From assembly GCA_964617105.1 (NCBI GenBank), contig CAZTWC010000076.1, positions 1 to 13,786 on the forward strand: a stretch of 13,786 nucleotides of DNA, given 5' to 3'. A program made the translations under genes and the position numbers. Shown in pieces: positions 1-7,199 of the stretch. The notes under the pieces are model-generated. The model did not search any database. It saw only the letters and a list, made by a program, of their open reading frames with translations, and was not told the origin of the DNA. Within the stretch, counting starts at the first letter, position 1. Every line of letters starts with the position of its first letter. This stretch comes from CAZTWC01 sp964617105 [NCBI: uncultured Myxococcia bacterium]. GTDB lineage: Bacteria; CAZTWC01.

Positions 1-1267
1 TCTCGATGGCCTCTTTGGGCACTGACCCAAAGAGTTGATAACCTAATACAGCGGCTATTGCAACTAATATCAGTAGAATAATCACCAGGGCGATTTTTTT
101 CCCTTTTCCCATTCCTGTCCGGGGCAATTCAAAATCCTGTTCATCTTCGTGGGCATCTACAGAAAAAGAATCTATATGGCTCCAGGAACTCTGCTGCGGA
201 GCGGGCGGCTCTTTTTCGGGTGCATTTTTTTGCCATTGCTGGTAGCGATCACTGCTGTCGGTTTTTTCCGGAGTTACCTGGGTAACTTTTACGGGCACAT
301 TTTCTCCGCCCTGGTCTAATTCTGCCAAAGGAGTCCCCCCTCCCTGGGCAGGTTGGGCAGTCACGCCAGGTATGGTTTGTTGATTCATCAGTTGTTCAAG
401 AGGCACTCCTGCCGCAGGTGCGGCTGGCATTTTTGGCTGGGATAGCGGAGCCTGCGGTTGAGCCTGAAATTGAGGCGCTGGCGGCTGGGGTAATGATGCA
501 CTTCCATTGGTGGAAGAGATGGCCTGGGGGATCTCTTCCCTGGTGGGGGATAACTGCTGATTCATCAGTTGCTCAAGAGGCACACCTGCCGCAGGTGCAG
601 CCGGCATTTCAGGCTGGGATAGCGGGGCCTGTGGTTGAGCCTGAAACTGAGGTGCTGGCGGCTGGGGCGTTGCCATCTCGGGTCTGGTAACCTGTGGTTG
701 GGCAGCCGGTATTTCAGGCTGGGATTGATGGGGCGATGGCTCAATTTGAGGCCAGGGAGTATCCAAGGTTTTTGGGTGAGTTTCCGTCTCTTTTATAGGG
801 CTGGAAAAGTCGGCCTGTTTTATAAAAAGTTGAGTGGCCTGGTTAGGTGCTGCTGATTGTGGTGAAATGGGAAAAGGAGCCTGGGTTGGTGCTGCTTCAG
901 GCACGCTAAACATATTGAAAATACTAACTAATTCTGGGACATCTCCCAGAGCAATCCAGTCTTGGCCCGGTTTTTGGAGATAATCATCTCGAGTTAACCG
1001 GTTTGCTTTGATCATATGTTGAATATCGGATAAACCATTGCAGGTGATAGTGGAGCCATCCTGACCCCTGACAATCCAGGGCTGCGCAGCAGGTTCCTGG
1101 TTCTGGGTTTGGGCCGGTGCCGGTCTAACTGATTGTACGGTTGGTGCTTGTTTCTCAATGCGAAAGACGTGGTAACAGTTGGAACATTTAACCGATGCAC
1201 CGTTGGCAGGAATCCGGCTTTCATCAAATTCATATTCTGTCTGGCAATTTGAGCACCTAACATCCAT
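1..1267 (-). CDS. Zinc-ribbon / GYF-like / single-TM protein, partial (C-terminus beyond left edge)
   Basis: Reading from the ATG at 1267 (upstream GGGGGA at about 7 nt) gives 422 codons with no stop before the edge. Seen: an MJ0042-type zinc ribbon at residues 1-37 with CxxC pairs C5/C8 and C28/C31; a GYF-like domain at about 64-117 (WIVRGQDG ... DDYLQKPGQDWIALGDVPEL); a long Pro/Gln/Ala-rich linker at about 118-385 containing a near-identical 37-residue repeat; a basic patch GKGKK at 387-391; then one strongly hydrophobic helix at about 392-414. By the positive-inside rule the N-terminus is cytoplasmic and the missing C-terminus periplasmic. Zinc ribbon plus GYF plus TM is common in myxobacteria and other deltaproteobacterial groups, sometimes with C-terminal TPRs; the gliding-motility protein GltJ/AgmX of Myxococcus has this N-terminal order. 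Whether this is a motility, TonB-like or TPR protein cannot be told without the C-terminus. The architecture is clear, the role is not. Confidence 0.85.
   Translation of the reverse strand, partial: MDVRCSNCQTEYEFDESRIPANGASVKCSNCYHVFRIEKQAPTVQSVRPAPAQTQNQEPAAQPWIVRGQDGSTITCNGLSDIQHMIKANRLTRDDYLQKPGQDWIALGDVPELVSIFNMFSVPEAAPTQAPFPISPQSAAPNQATQLFIKQADFSSPIKETETHPKTLDTPWPQIEPSPHQSQPEIPAAQPQVTRPEMATPQPPAPQFQAQPQAPLSQPEMPAAPAAGVPLEQLMNQQLSPTREEIPQAISSTNGSASLPQPPAPQFQAQPQAPLSQPKMPAAPAAGVPLEQLMNQQTIPGVTAQPAQGGGTPLAELDQGGENVPVKVTQVTPEKTDSSDRYQQWQKNAPEKEPPAPQQSSWSHIDSFSVDAHEDEQDFELPRTGMGKGKKIALVIILLILVAIAAVLGYQLFGSVPKEAIE
382..490. repeat. 109-bp direct repeat, copy A (pairs with 559-667)
   Basis: This copy matches 559-667 at 99 of 109 positions by eye. 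The offset is 177 bp (59 codons), so the duplication stays in frame within the Pro/Gln-rich linker of the zinc-ribbon/GYF protein. Both copies encode the same unit, including PQPPAPQFQAQPQAPLSQP and AGVPLEQLMNQQ. A shorter, more diverged partial copy lies near 700-727. Confidence 0.85.
559..667. repeat. 109-bp direct repeat, copy B (pairs with 382-490)
   Basis: This is the partner of 382-490. Most of the ten differences are third-position or conservative changes, which suggests an older in-frame duplication under some constraint rather than a recent assembly duplication. Confidence 0.85.
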
Positions 1268-1320
1268 TGATTTTTCCCCCAAGGTTAGCATTATCGTCTA
1301 AGGCGACATTTCACTAAATA

Positions 1321-1347
1321 TTTTGATAAATTATCATTTTATCAAAA
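1321..1347. promoter_or_regulatory. AT-rich inverted repeat and candidate -10 box upstream of the zinc-ribbon gene
   Basis: TTTTGATAA (1321-1329) and TTATCAAAA (1339-1347) are perfect 9-bp arms around a 9-nt spacer in the 154-bp gap between genes. On the minus strand a perfect TATAAT lies just upstream (1351-1356 on the plus strand), so the inverted repeat would sit about at the transcription start of the zinc-ribbon gene and could be an operator. I see no good -35 element at normal spacing. It could equally be a weak terminator for the truncated radical SAM fragment. This assignment is inference. Confidence 0.3.
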
Positions 1348-1421
1348 CAAATTATAGATGTCGAGAAAAAGTCTAAATTCACTTTTGTTTTGAAGAGAAC
1401 TGGTTAATTTCTGGATGGACA

Positions 1422-2018
1422 CTATCTGCCGAGTTGGCATAGTTTCATATAGATAATGTTGGGGGCCAGGGTAGACATGAAACGTTCTCTAAAAGATAGA
1501 TTTTGGTAGTTATAGACCAAATTATGACGGGCTTTGCGAAATGAGCGTTTTAGGATGGAACTTAATGAGAAGATCTCCGCCACCATTTTGCAGTATCCTT
1601 CCTCCAATTCGCTGGGGCTCATATGTTTTGGCTTGAACACCACATGGGTGATATCATATTGCGACCAGTCGTTATGTAAAATTCTCTTCTCCCGTTTCAA
1701 TTTTTTATAGAGAGCGGTTCCGGGAAAGGGAGTCATTAAACTAAGTTGGGGGATATCGATATAATTGTTGATAAATTTAGTGGTTTGATCAAATACTTCC
1801 GGAGTATCCTGCTCCATACCCAAGATAAAGCAGCCGATAATAGATATGCCATGATCGTGTAATTTTTCGATATGACTTTCATAATCTTCCACCATATTAC
1901 AAGGCTTGTTTGATTCGGTCAAATTTTCTTGGGTTAGGCTCTCAAATCCGATAAGCAGCATCATGCAACCCCACCTGCACTGCAATACCGAGGAAGAGGT
2001 TTTGCCGTGGGGGGGGGG
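1422..2018 (-). pseudogene. C-terminal remnant of a B12-binding radical SAM protein (DUF4070-type)
   Basis: The frame is open from just after a TAA at 2022-2024 down to TAG at 1422-1424. The only start is a TTG at 1985, giving 187 aa; the next ATGs lie inside conserved sequence. Recognisable family landmarks are LLIGFESL, the HGISIIGCFILGMEQD stretch, a TPFPGTALY motif, and the YDITHVVFKPKHMSP segment followed by a basic C-terminal tail. These belong to the second half of the radical SAM barrel and the DUF4070 tail. Intact members are about 450-480 aa, so roughly the first 270 residues are missing, including the B12-binding domain and the CxxxCxxC cluster motif. It cannot be an active enzyme. 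The conserved sequence begins at about GCMMLLIGFES, preceded by unrelated codons and a C10 tract. An N-terminal piece of the same family lies at 7041-7199 on the same strand. Confidence 0.8.
2009..2018. repeat. G10 (C10 on the minus strand) homopolymer
   Basis: An uninterrupted run of ten Gs lies in the short gap between the ferredoxin stop (2031) and the truncated radical SAM fragment. On the minus strand it reads CCC CCC CCC in the open frame of the fragment. It is either a slippage-prone tract or a sequencing/assembly weak point marking the truncation boundary. Confidence 0.9.
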
Positions 2019-2030
2019 ATTTTAGAATAA

Positions 2031-2231
<201 letters not shown>

Positions 2232-2296
2232 TTATAAATATAATTTACCAACAGTTTTAATAAAAAATAACGTTATGGAATATATCCGTTGTTGCC

Positions 2297-2336
2297 AGAA
2301 AATTCAACCCGGCATTGAAATCCCGGGAATTCTTTT
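2297..2336 (-). promoter_or_regulatory. Hairpin in the 5' leader of the ferredoxin gene
   Basis: CCCGG (2308-2312) pairs with CCGGG (2323-2327) around a 10-nt loop. The stem extends through AATT (2301-2304) and AATT (2328-2331) across a 3-nt bulge. It falls between the predicted promoter at 2362-2390 and the ferredoxin start. It matches no riboswitch class I recognise and may only stabilise the leader. Confidence 0.3.
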
Positions 2337-2361
2337 CGTTCTTAAAGTCGAAAGAATAAAA

Positions 2362-2390
2362 ATAATATATGACTTTTTATCACTTGTCAA
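2362..2390 (-). promoter_or_regulatory. Sigma70-type promoter for the ferredoxin gene
   Basis: On the minus strand a perfect -35 TTGACA (2385-2390) is followed by exactly 17 nt and a -10 TATTAT (2362-2367; 5 of 6 to consensus). It points at the ferredoxin start at 2219, implying a leader of roughly 130-135 nt. It is the best promoter match I found in the window. Confidence 0.65.
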
Positions 2391-2487
2391 TATTGATATT
2401 CTCTCGATGGGTGTACACAATCAAGGTCAAAATTATTAAGGTGTGGGGCGGTCCCCGGGTTGGCTTCGAGGTTGAAATTTGCCACAT
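2380..2487 (-). CDS. Possible small protein, 35 codons
   Basis: An ATG at 2485-2487 is preceded by TAGGAGG at an 8-nt spacing, a strong Shine-Dalgarno. The frame runs 35 codons to TGA at 2380-2382. The peptide begins MWQISTSKPTRGPP and carries a short hydrophobic stretch, LIILTLIVY. The stop overlaps the -35 region of the ferredoxin promoter. I recognise no family. The ATG sits within the recurring ACATGTCGAAA element, so the apparent start could be a by-product of that repeat. There is no evidence of translation beyond the ribosome binding site. Confidence 0.25.
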   Translation of the reverse strand: MWQISTSKPTRGPPHTLIILTLIVYTHRENINIDK

Positions 2488-2561
2488 GTCGAAAGCCTCC
2501 TAACAATTACCGCCGGATTTTTTTATTGATTTGATGTAGTATATATCCTTACATTTCGACA
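2484..2561. repeat. TGTCGAAA-type intergenic elements (left side of lipoprotein gene)
   Basis: ACATGTCGAAA at 2484-2494 and CATTTCGACA at 2552-2561 carry the 8-mer TGTCGAAA in opposite orientations. The first is the exact reverse complement of 6954-6964, and the second is identical to 6952-6961, on the far side of the large lipoprotein gene. The length is short, so repeat status is tentative. Confidence 0.35.
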
Positions 2562-2600
2562 GGCTTCCGTTTTTATAATTTTTCTGTCAACAAGTTTATT

Positions 2601-2664
2601 ACGCTTATCATGCCTTCAATATCGCGGAGGCATGATAAGCGTTAGTTGACGTAGAGGTCAACTA
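2601..2664 (-). terminator. Tandem hairpins at the 3' end of the lipoprotein gene
   Basis: Hairpin 1 has a perfect 15-bp stem, 2601-2615 pairing with 2628-2642, with a 12-nt loop. Hairpin 2 has an 8-bp stem, 2643-2650 pairing with 2657-2664, with a 6-nt loop, and overlaps the TAG stop at 2662-2664. They lie immediately after the minus-strand lipoprotein gene, where a terminator or 3' stabiliser is expected. No run of Us follows the large stem on the minus strand, so it is not a textbook intrinsic terminator; it may block 3' exonucleases instead. Confidence 0.5.
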
Positions 2665-5600
2665 CTTTGGCTCATAGCGTATTAGATAACTGGCCGGGCT
2701 CTTTCCCGTAGGGTTTTCTGTAACCAGATAAACTTCACCATCTATTCCTATTGCCGGAGGTGCATAAACATGATGCTTCAAGACGCCCGAATCTTTGTTT
2801 ATCCAGACTGAGACACCACGATTATCAATTGCATGAAGTTCGCCAGAATGGGTGCCTGCAGCAATCACAAAACCCTGTTTGTCAATAATTGGAGCGGAGA
2901 AAACCGCGCTGTTTTGGAGCGAATACTTCCAACTAAAATTATATTCATAGTTACCATATTTGTAAGCATATACATAGCCATCACAGTTACCGCTCTGCTG
3001 GCAGTTCTGACTGTAAAGACGGGGGGTTCCGAAATAGACCATATTGTCATTGGCTAGTGCTGGTGTTGGGGGAATGATATCCTCGGTGGAACTTGAAATA
3101 TCTTTATCATAGGAGGTCATAACATGTTCAATGTCATAATATTTCAGGTTTCCATCAACATTCTCTGCTGATACCAGATAGACTTCAACCGCGTTGTAGG
3201 CACAAAAGCTCTTATCTTTTATCATTTTGGAATAACAGGTTAAATGCTGCCAGTTTTCACCACCGTAAATAGAACATGGAGTATTGGTTTTCAAAGCGGC
3301 TTCCTCGCATGTAGCAGCGGAAATTGGTTGCACACATATTTTGGTTCCATCCGAAGTTTCAGAACAAGATTGGTAGTTATATCCATAGGTTTTATTCAAC
3401 TGTTCACAATCCAGCATTGAAGAGCATTTATGACCTTTGGTTCTCATGTTTAATGTATAGAACAGTTTGGTTATTTTCTTTTCCGCACTAATAAGGGCGG
3501 CCGGAGAAGAGGCAAAAGATTCAATACTGCCAACTTTTTTGGTATCTAATAGCGATTTTTTTAACTCATCGATTCTGCTGGCCGAGAAACTTTCTGCGGT
3601 TTCCCAGTAGTGCTGGAGCGGATCCCACCCAATTAACCGCCCATCTCTGGTAGTGGTATAAGCCTCTCCCCAATAGCCCACAACCGGAGATGAGATCTGT
3701 TTTTGCACTTTTAAATCGCCTTTTCTATAAATAAATCCGTCAGATGCTCTTATTAAGAACATCAATCCGGTATTATCGGCTGCATAGAGCCATCCGTCTT
3801 CTCTAAGAAGATTTGAAACGGATAGTGGGGAAGAAAACTCCTTTTGCCACGCTCTATCCGAAAGATCCTTAAATACTGAGGTAATTGAACTTCCGGTGAT
3901 GTTGACAGTAGAACCACTATTTACATAGATGTTTTGTTTATCAATAACCGGGGAACTCTGTATCCAGCGACTCAATGCGCCATGCTCTCCTGCTCCAACG
4001 GTATATTTGCCAATAATTTCACCGGAAGATTTAATTTTGTATAACATACCATCGGTTGTAACCAGAATTATATTCCCCATGGCATCTATGGCAGGAGACT
4101 GGGATATTTTAGCATCAAAGGGGATCTTCCATTTAGTAGTTGCACTATTTCCAACTGATCTATTAAACCAGCCAGTATTATTTCGCCTAAAAGCGGGCCA
4201 GTCATTGGAAGACACATTGGGAGGCTGGGGTAAAAAGGGCGGTGGTGTATCTTCTTTTACACAAATCTTAACCGATGCGGCCTCTGATTTTGCATCAAAG
4301 GTATCTAATGCTGTTATCTCACAGGTGAAACATTTTCCCAGGCTATTAAAGTTGGGAATCCAGTAGAATTTGGCGGTTTTTTCTGAATCTTTTGAAGTTT
4401 CCAGAAGGTAGTAATCCAGTTCAGGATTGCACTTGACAACTATTGAAATTGAATCCTCAATATCGGGATCTCTAGCGCTAAGATTAAACTCCACCACTTT
4501 TCCTTCGGCGGCAACTATTTCAGCAGGCGGTTTTAAATCCCATTCCGGCTTATCATTTACCGGTTTAACCTCAATGCTCACCAAAGCGGTGTTGGAGTCC
4601 TTTTGACCATCATTTACTTTGAAACTAAACTGGTCTTTGCCATTATAGTTAAGATGAGGTTTATAGGTTAAATTGGGAGGCGTCCCCAAAATATCGCCAT
4701 TAAGAGGTTTATCCACAATTATAAATTCAATCTCATCAAAATCAGGATCATTGGCAAGTAACTTAAAAGTTACCGCCACCTTTTCCAGGGTTGAAATTTC
4801 TAATTTTATCGCTGTTGGAGGCCGGTTTTGATTTAAAACTTTTAGGGTCACAGTTTTACTTGCTTTGCCGGAATTACTGTCTCCGGTATAGTTATCCTCA
4901 GCCCAAAAGGTGATATCATATTCCTGGTCCACCGGGTTTCCAGCATAATAATCGGGGGTCCATTCCAGAGTGCATTGCTTAAGATCCTTATTGCAGGTAA
5001 AAATACACTCACCTTCTTTATAGTCAGCACAAAAAGGATTGCCATTGTTGCGGGTGGGAGGTGGCATTGGAAACAATACCGTATGACCATCGGGGTCCTG
5101 GGCAACAATTTTCAGCGTCAGTTTCTCTTTCTCTTTTACCGTGAGGTCGCCGATTATATCTATTTGAGGCGGCTGGTTTACATTATGAACGGTAATAGTT
5201 AGCATCAGGGAGTCTGAAAGAGCCCCGGCAGGATTTTGGGGGTCTGGATGATTATCATTTACTGACAGGGTAACCGTGTATTCTTTATAGGGGGTGTTTA
5301 AGTCGGCATTATCTCCGTCAGTATAACCGGGGGTCCATAAAAATTCTCCGGTGCTCTCATCAAATTCGGCCCCAGCCGGAAGGTTGGTTGATGAAAATGT
5401 GAGTGTATCATTGTCACATCCATTCAAAACGTCATTATCGGTGGCGGAAACAGTAAAAGCCAGGTTGTCACCTTCATTAATTTGCATATTACCCAGAGCT
5501 GCTAATTGGGGTGGCGTGTTTACATCAATAACCAAAATATTAATGCTTTTGTGGCTAAAAAGAGTTGGCGTTCCGTTATCGGTAACATAAAAATCCACAG

Positions 5601-5814
5601 TATAGGCATCGGTTCGGCCCCGGTTACAACCTGGAGTCCATTGAAACAGCATTTTATCATTGGGGGCTAAAGAAAACTCCGAATCTTCGGGACTATTTGA
5701 AACCATGTATGATAAAAGATCTCCATCAGCATCGCTTCCCCATACTTCAATATTTATTTGTTCACCCTCTGACACGATGATATCATTTTCAAAATTCAGG
5801 TTTAAAAATCGCAT
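2662..5814 (-). CDS. Ig/cadherin-like repeat and PQQ-like beta-propeller protein (C-terminal part of a split lipoprotein)
   Basis: This 1050-residue frame follows the lipoprotein frame at 5789-6811. It holds five Ig/cadherin-like domains: about 1-99, 100-212, 213-329, 330-420 and 421-520. Typical features are VSEGEQ or INEGDN starts, DPDG turns, LPAGAEFDESTGEFLWTPG and PP boundaries. Domain 4 is of the NYNGKDQFSFKVNDG kind. A Pro-rich linker (about 521-534) leads to a PQQ-like propeller (about 535-1050) opening DWPAFRRNNTG, with repeated SPxID and LYAADNTG-type blade motifs and ending SYLIRYEPK. The propeller contains a Cys-rich loop (about 830-910). There is no signal peptide, and the ATG at 5814 has no good ribosome binding site, so independent export is unlikely. 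It most likely belongs to one polypeptide with the upstream frame: an outer-membrane-anchored surface protein. Ligand and function are unknown. Confidence 0.8.
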   Translation of the reverse strand: MRFLNLNFENDIIVSEGEQINIEVWGSDADGDLLSYMVSNSPEDSEFSLAPNDKMLFQWTPGCNRGRTDAYTVDFYVTDNGTPTLFSHKSINILVIDVNTPPQLAALGNMQINEGDNLAFTVSATDNDVLNGCDNDTLTFSSTNLPAGAEFDESTGEFLWTPGYTDGDNADLNTPYKEYTVTLSVNDNHPDPQNPAGALSDSLMLTITVHNVNQPPQIDIIGDLTVKEKEKLTLKIVAQDPDGHTVLFPMPPPTRNNGNPFCADYKEGECIFTCNKDLKQCTLEWTPDYYAGNPVDQEYDITFWAEDNYTGDSNSGKASKTVTLKVLNQNRPPTAIKLEISTLEKVAVTFKLLANDPDFDEIEFIIVDKPLNGDILGTPPNLTYKPHLNYNGKDQFSFKVNDGQKDSNTALVSIEVKPVNDKPEWDLKPPAEIVAAEGKVVEFNLSARDPDIEDSISIVVKCNPELDYYLLETSKDSEKTAKFYWIPNFNSLGKCFTCEITALDTFDAKSEAASVKICVKEDTPPPFLPQPPNVSSNDWPAFRRNNTGWFNRSVGNSATTKWKIPFDAKISQSPAIDAMGNIILVTTDGMLYKIKSSGEIIGKYTVGAGEHGALSRWIQSSPVIDKQNIYVNSGSTVNITGSSITSVFKDLSDRAWQKEFSSPLSVSNLLREDGWLYAADNTGLMFLIRASDGFIYRKGDLKVQKQISSPVVGYWGEAYTTTRDGRLIGWDPLQHYWETAESFSASRIDELKKSLLDTKKVGSIESFASSPAALISAEKKITKLFYTLNMRTKGHKCSSMLDCEQLNKTYGYNYQSCSETSDGTKICVQPISAATCEEAALKTNTPCSIYGGENWQHLTCYSKMIKDKSFCAYNAVEVYLVSAENVDGNLKYYDIEHVMTSYDKDISSSTEDIIPPTPALANDNMVYFGTPRLYSQNCQQSGNCDGYVYAYKYGNYEYNFSWKYSLQNSAVFSAPIIDKQGFVIAAGTHSGELHAIDNRGVSVWINKDSGVLKHHVYAPPAIGIDGEVYLVTENPTGKSPASYLIRYEPK

Positions 5815-6811
5815 TTTCCGGCAAGTTTTCAGCCTTTAAAACCAGAAGATCTCCATCCGGATCAGTGGCATTTACGATAAAACTTATGACTTCACCCTCA
5901 TTAACATATTTGTTTCCAATGGAGGCCATTACTGGAGGATGGTTCAGTGTTACAATATCTATGGTTACTATCAACACCGCAGATTGACTTGGATTCCCAT
6001 TATCAGCGGCGATAAAGGTTACAACATAATTTCCCTGCTGACCGCTGATGGGAGTCCAGATAAAGGCACCTGTTTCCCCATTAAATTCTGCATTATCCGG
6101 TAGATCATTGGTGGTTAAAGTCACCTCATGGCCATCGGGGTCCTCTGCCTCTACGGTAAAAGTGAGCATTTCTCCCTGAGTAATAGTAAAATTGCTGGTG
6201 TCGGGACTGACAAATACCGGCGGATTATTTTCCGGTATATCTAAAATGTTTACTTTTACTGTATCTGTGCTGCAACTATGTTCATCGGTTGATGCGGTCA
6301 ATTGGAATACAACTTCACTGTTTTCTGAAACCTCAGGTGCAATAAAAGTCCAAATACCTGAATCGCCGCTATTTTCAACAAATTCTACATCAGCCCCCGA
6401 TATTTGGGTCCACAGAAAGGTAATAGCCGCTTCTGGAGGATAGGCAACCGCACTTCCATTGAGAATAAATTGGTCATTTTCATAAACCTCACCACCTGTT
6501 CCCGGCAAACATAACATCATTGGAGTCCCATTTTGTTCCTCAGGACAGTCATTATTAACGTTTTCATTGGCCGGCACACAGTCCCCGGATTGTAGATTAC
6601 AGGTATAACCATCATTACAGTCACTTTGAAGTTGACATTTAGTTACACACTTTCCATCTCTACATTTATAAGCGGCGCATTCACTGTCATGTGTGCAAGG
6701 AGTTGCCACACCACTCTCATCACTCTCGAAGGGAAAATTACTACAACCAATAATTCCAAGAGTTAAAATAGTAATTATAAGACTAGTCACTGTAGCAGAA
6801 ATGGGTTTCAT
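5789..6811 (-). CDS. Lipoprotein with Cys-rich and Ig-like domains (N-terminal part of a split gene)
   Basis: 340 residues. The N-terminus is a lipoprotein signal: a basic start, a hydrophobic core TSLIITILTLGIIG, then C23 in the lipobox IIGC. Residues about 35-95 form a Cys-rich block (TPCTHDSECAAYKC, GKCVTKCQLQSDCNDGYTC) like those in many myxobacterial lipoproteins. Residues about 105-195 resemble a PKD/REJ-type domain (FLWTQISG ... WTFIAPEV). Residues about 196-290 form a putative-Ig domain (DPDGHEVTLTTNDLPDNAEF ... FIWTPISGQQG). A further domain begins at about 291 but stops abruptly at ENAIFKPEF, lacking its FxWTPG half. The stop at 5789 lies 26 bp inside the next frame, which continues the same kind of domains. 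Upstream, GAGG stands about 7 nt before the ATG. It would be exported and lipid-anchored; the split suggests frameshift, deletion or sequencing error. Confidence 0.8.
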   Translation of the reverse strand: MKPISATVTSLIITILTLGIIGCSNFPFESDESGVATPCTHDSECAAYKCRDGKCVTKCQLQSDCNDGYTCNLQSGDCVPANENVNNDCPEEQNGTPMMLCLPGTGGEVYENDQFILNGSAVAYPPEAAITFLWTQISGADVEFVENSGDSGIWTFIAPEVSENSEVVFQLTASTDEHSCSTDTVKVNILDIPENNPPVFVSPDTSNFTITQGEMLTFTVEAEDPDGHEVTLTTNDLPDNAEFNGETGAFIWTPISGQQGNYVVTFIAADNGNPSQSAVLIVTIDIVTLNHPPVMASIGNKYVNEGEVISFIVNATDPDGDLLVLKAENLPENAIFKPEF

Positions 6812-6904
6812 AAAAGGGCCTCACTGATAGTTTACTCACTTGTCTTTGGTGTAAAAATAATATCAATTAAGTTGAATGAAGTGTTCAAATAGACACTAAT
6901 TAGT

Positions 6905-6918
6905 AATTTGACCAAATT
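6905..6918. promoter_or_regulatory. Short palindrome upstream of the lipoprotein gene
   Basis: AATTTG-AC-CAAATT is a perfect 6-bp inverted repeat with a 2-nt spacer, about 95-105 bp upstream of the lipoprotein start, with CTAATTAG beside it. It could be an operator, but short AT-rich palindromes are common by chance. I see no convincing -35/-10 pair for the lipoprotein gene. Confidence 0.2.
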
Positions 6919-6951
6919 CGCCATAAAAAATCAATAGTATTTTAAAGAGAG

Positions 6952-6964
6952 CATTTCGACATGT
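6952..6964. repeat. TTTCGACATGT element (right side of lipoprotein gene)
   Basis: TTTCGACATGT at 6954-6964 is the exact reverse complement of 2484-2494, and CATTTCGACA at 6952-6961 equals 2552-2561. With those copies it brackets the lipoprotein gene. Its origin is unknown. Confidence 0.35.
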
Positions 6965-6973
6965 AAATTAAAG

Positions 6974-6999
6974 TGCCATTCCAACGAACAGCGGGAATC
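6974..6999. repeat. Decayed REP-like hairpin (ATTCC...GGGAAT type)
   Basis: TGCCATTCCAACGAACAGCG followed by GGAATC resembles the common intergenic hairpin family of general form CATTCCCGCGAA-N-GCGGGAATC, with two left-arm substitutions that spoil pairing. ATTCC (6978-6982) still pairs with GGAAT (6994-6998). It lies just beyond the radical SAM N-terminal remnant. The resemblance is from memory of the motif class, not from a search. Confidence 0.35.
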
Positions 7000-7040
7000 T
7001 AGCCACTAAATGTGTCGATAGTAGTGTATTTGGGACTAAA

Positions 7041-7199
7041 CTAATTAAAATCAATAGGTTTTACATTTTCATCGGTCACCATCACTTCTACCGAAGATGG
7101 GACGCAGGCTGCTGCCTGAATTACTTCGAGAGGAGGAAGATTAAATTGGTTTTGTTCGGTTAATTTTGGCCATGCGGGATAAATAAAGTGAAATCTCAT
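7041..7199 (-). pseudogene. N-terminal remnant of a B12-binding radical SAM protein
   Basis: An ATG at 7197-7199 opens a 52-codon frame ending in TAG at 7041-7043. The peptide begins MRFHFIYPAWPKL, continues FNLPPLEVIQAAACVP and ends VMVTDENVKPIDFN. This is the first beta-alpha-beta element of the cobalamin-binding domain at the start of B12-binding radical SAM proteins (compare the family pattern VLFVYPxxP ... LPPLGL ... DENVEPIDFD). Homology stops at IDFN: nothing downstream in any minus-strand frame down to 6960 looks like the rest of the family. The ribosome binding site is poor. It is too short to bind B12 or catalyse anything. It pairs logically with the C-terminal remnant at 1422-2018, but the roughly 215 middle residues are absent from the window. 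It could be one exploded gene or two separate relics. Confidence 0.7.

Noticed and set aside
418-856. Plus-strand open frames in the linker of the zinc-ribbon protein
   Set aside because: These are antisense of the Pro/Gln-rich repeat, and their internal repetition comes from the real coding strand.
1012-1263. Minus-strand open frame starting at 1263
   Set aside because: It is out of frame by one base from the zinc-ribbon gene starting at 1267, which carries both CxxC pairs and the GYF-like domain.
3929-4366. Plus-strand open frame of 145 codons inside the lipoprotein gene
   Set aside because: It overlaps the PQQ-propeller and Ig-like coding sequence on the other strand, which has clear domain features; the plus-strand peptide has none.
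5796-5812. T5A3C run as a programmed -1 frameshift heptamer (TTTAAAC)
   Set aside because: The codon phase is wrong for a -1 slip from the lipoprotein frame; a +1 shift is needed, and a half domain would still be missing.
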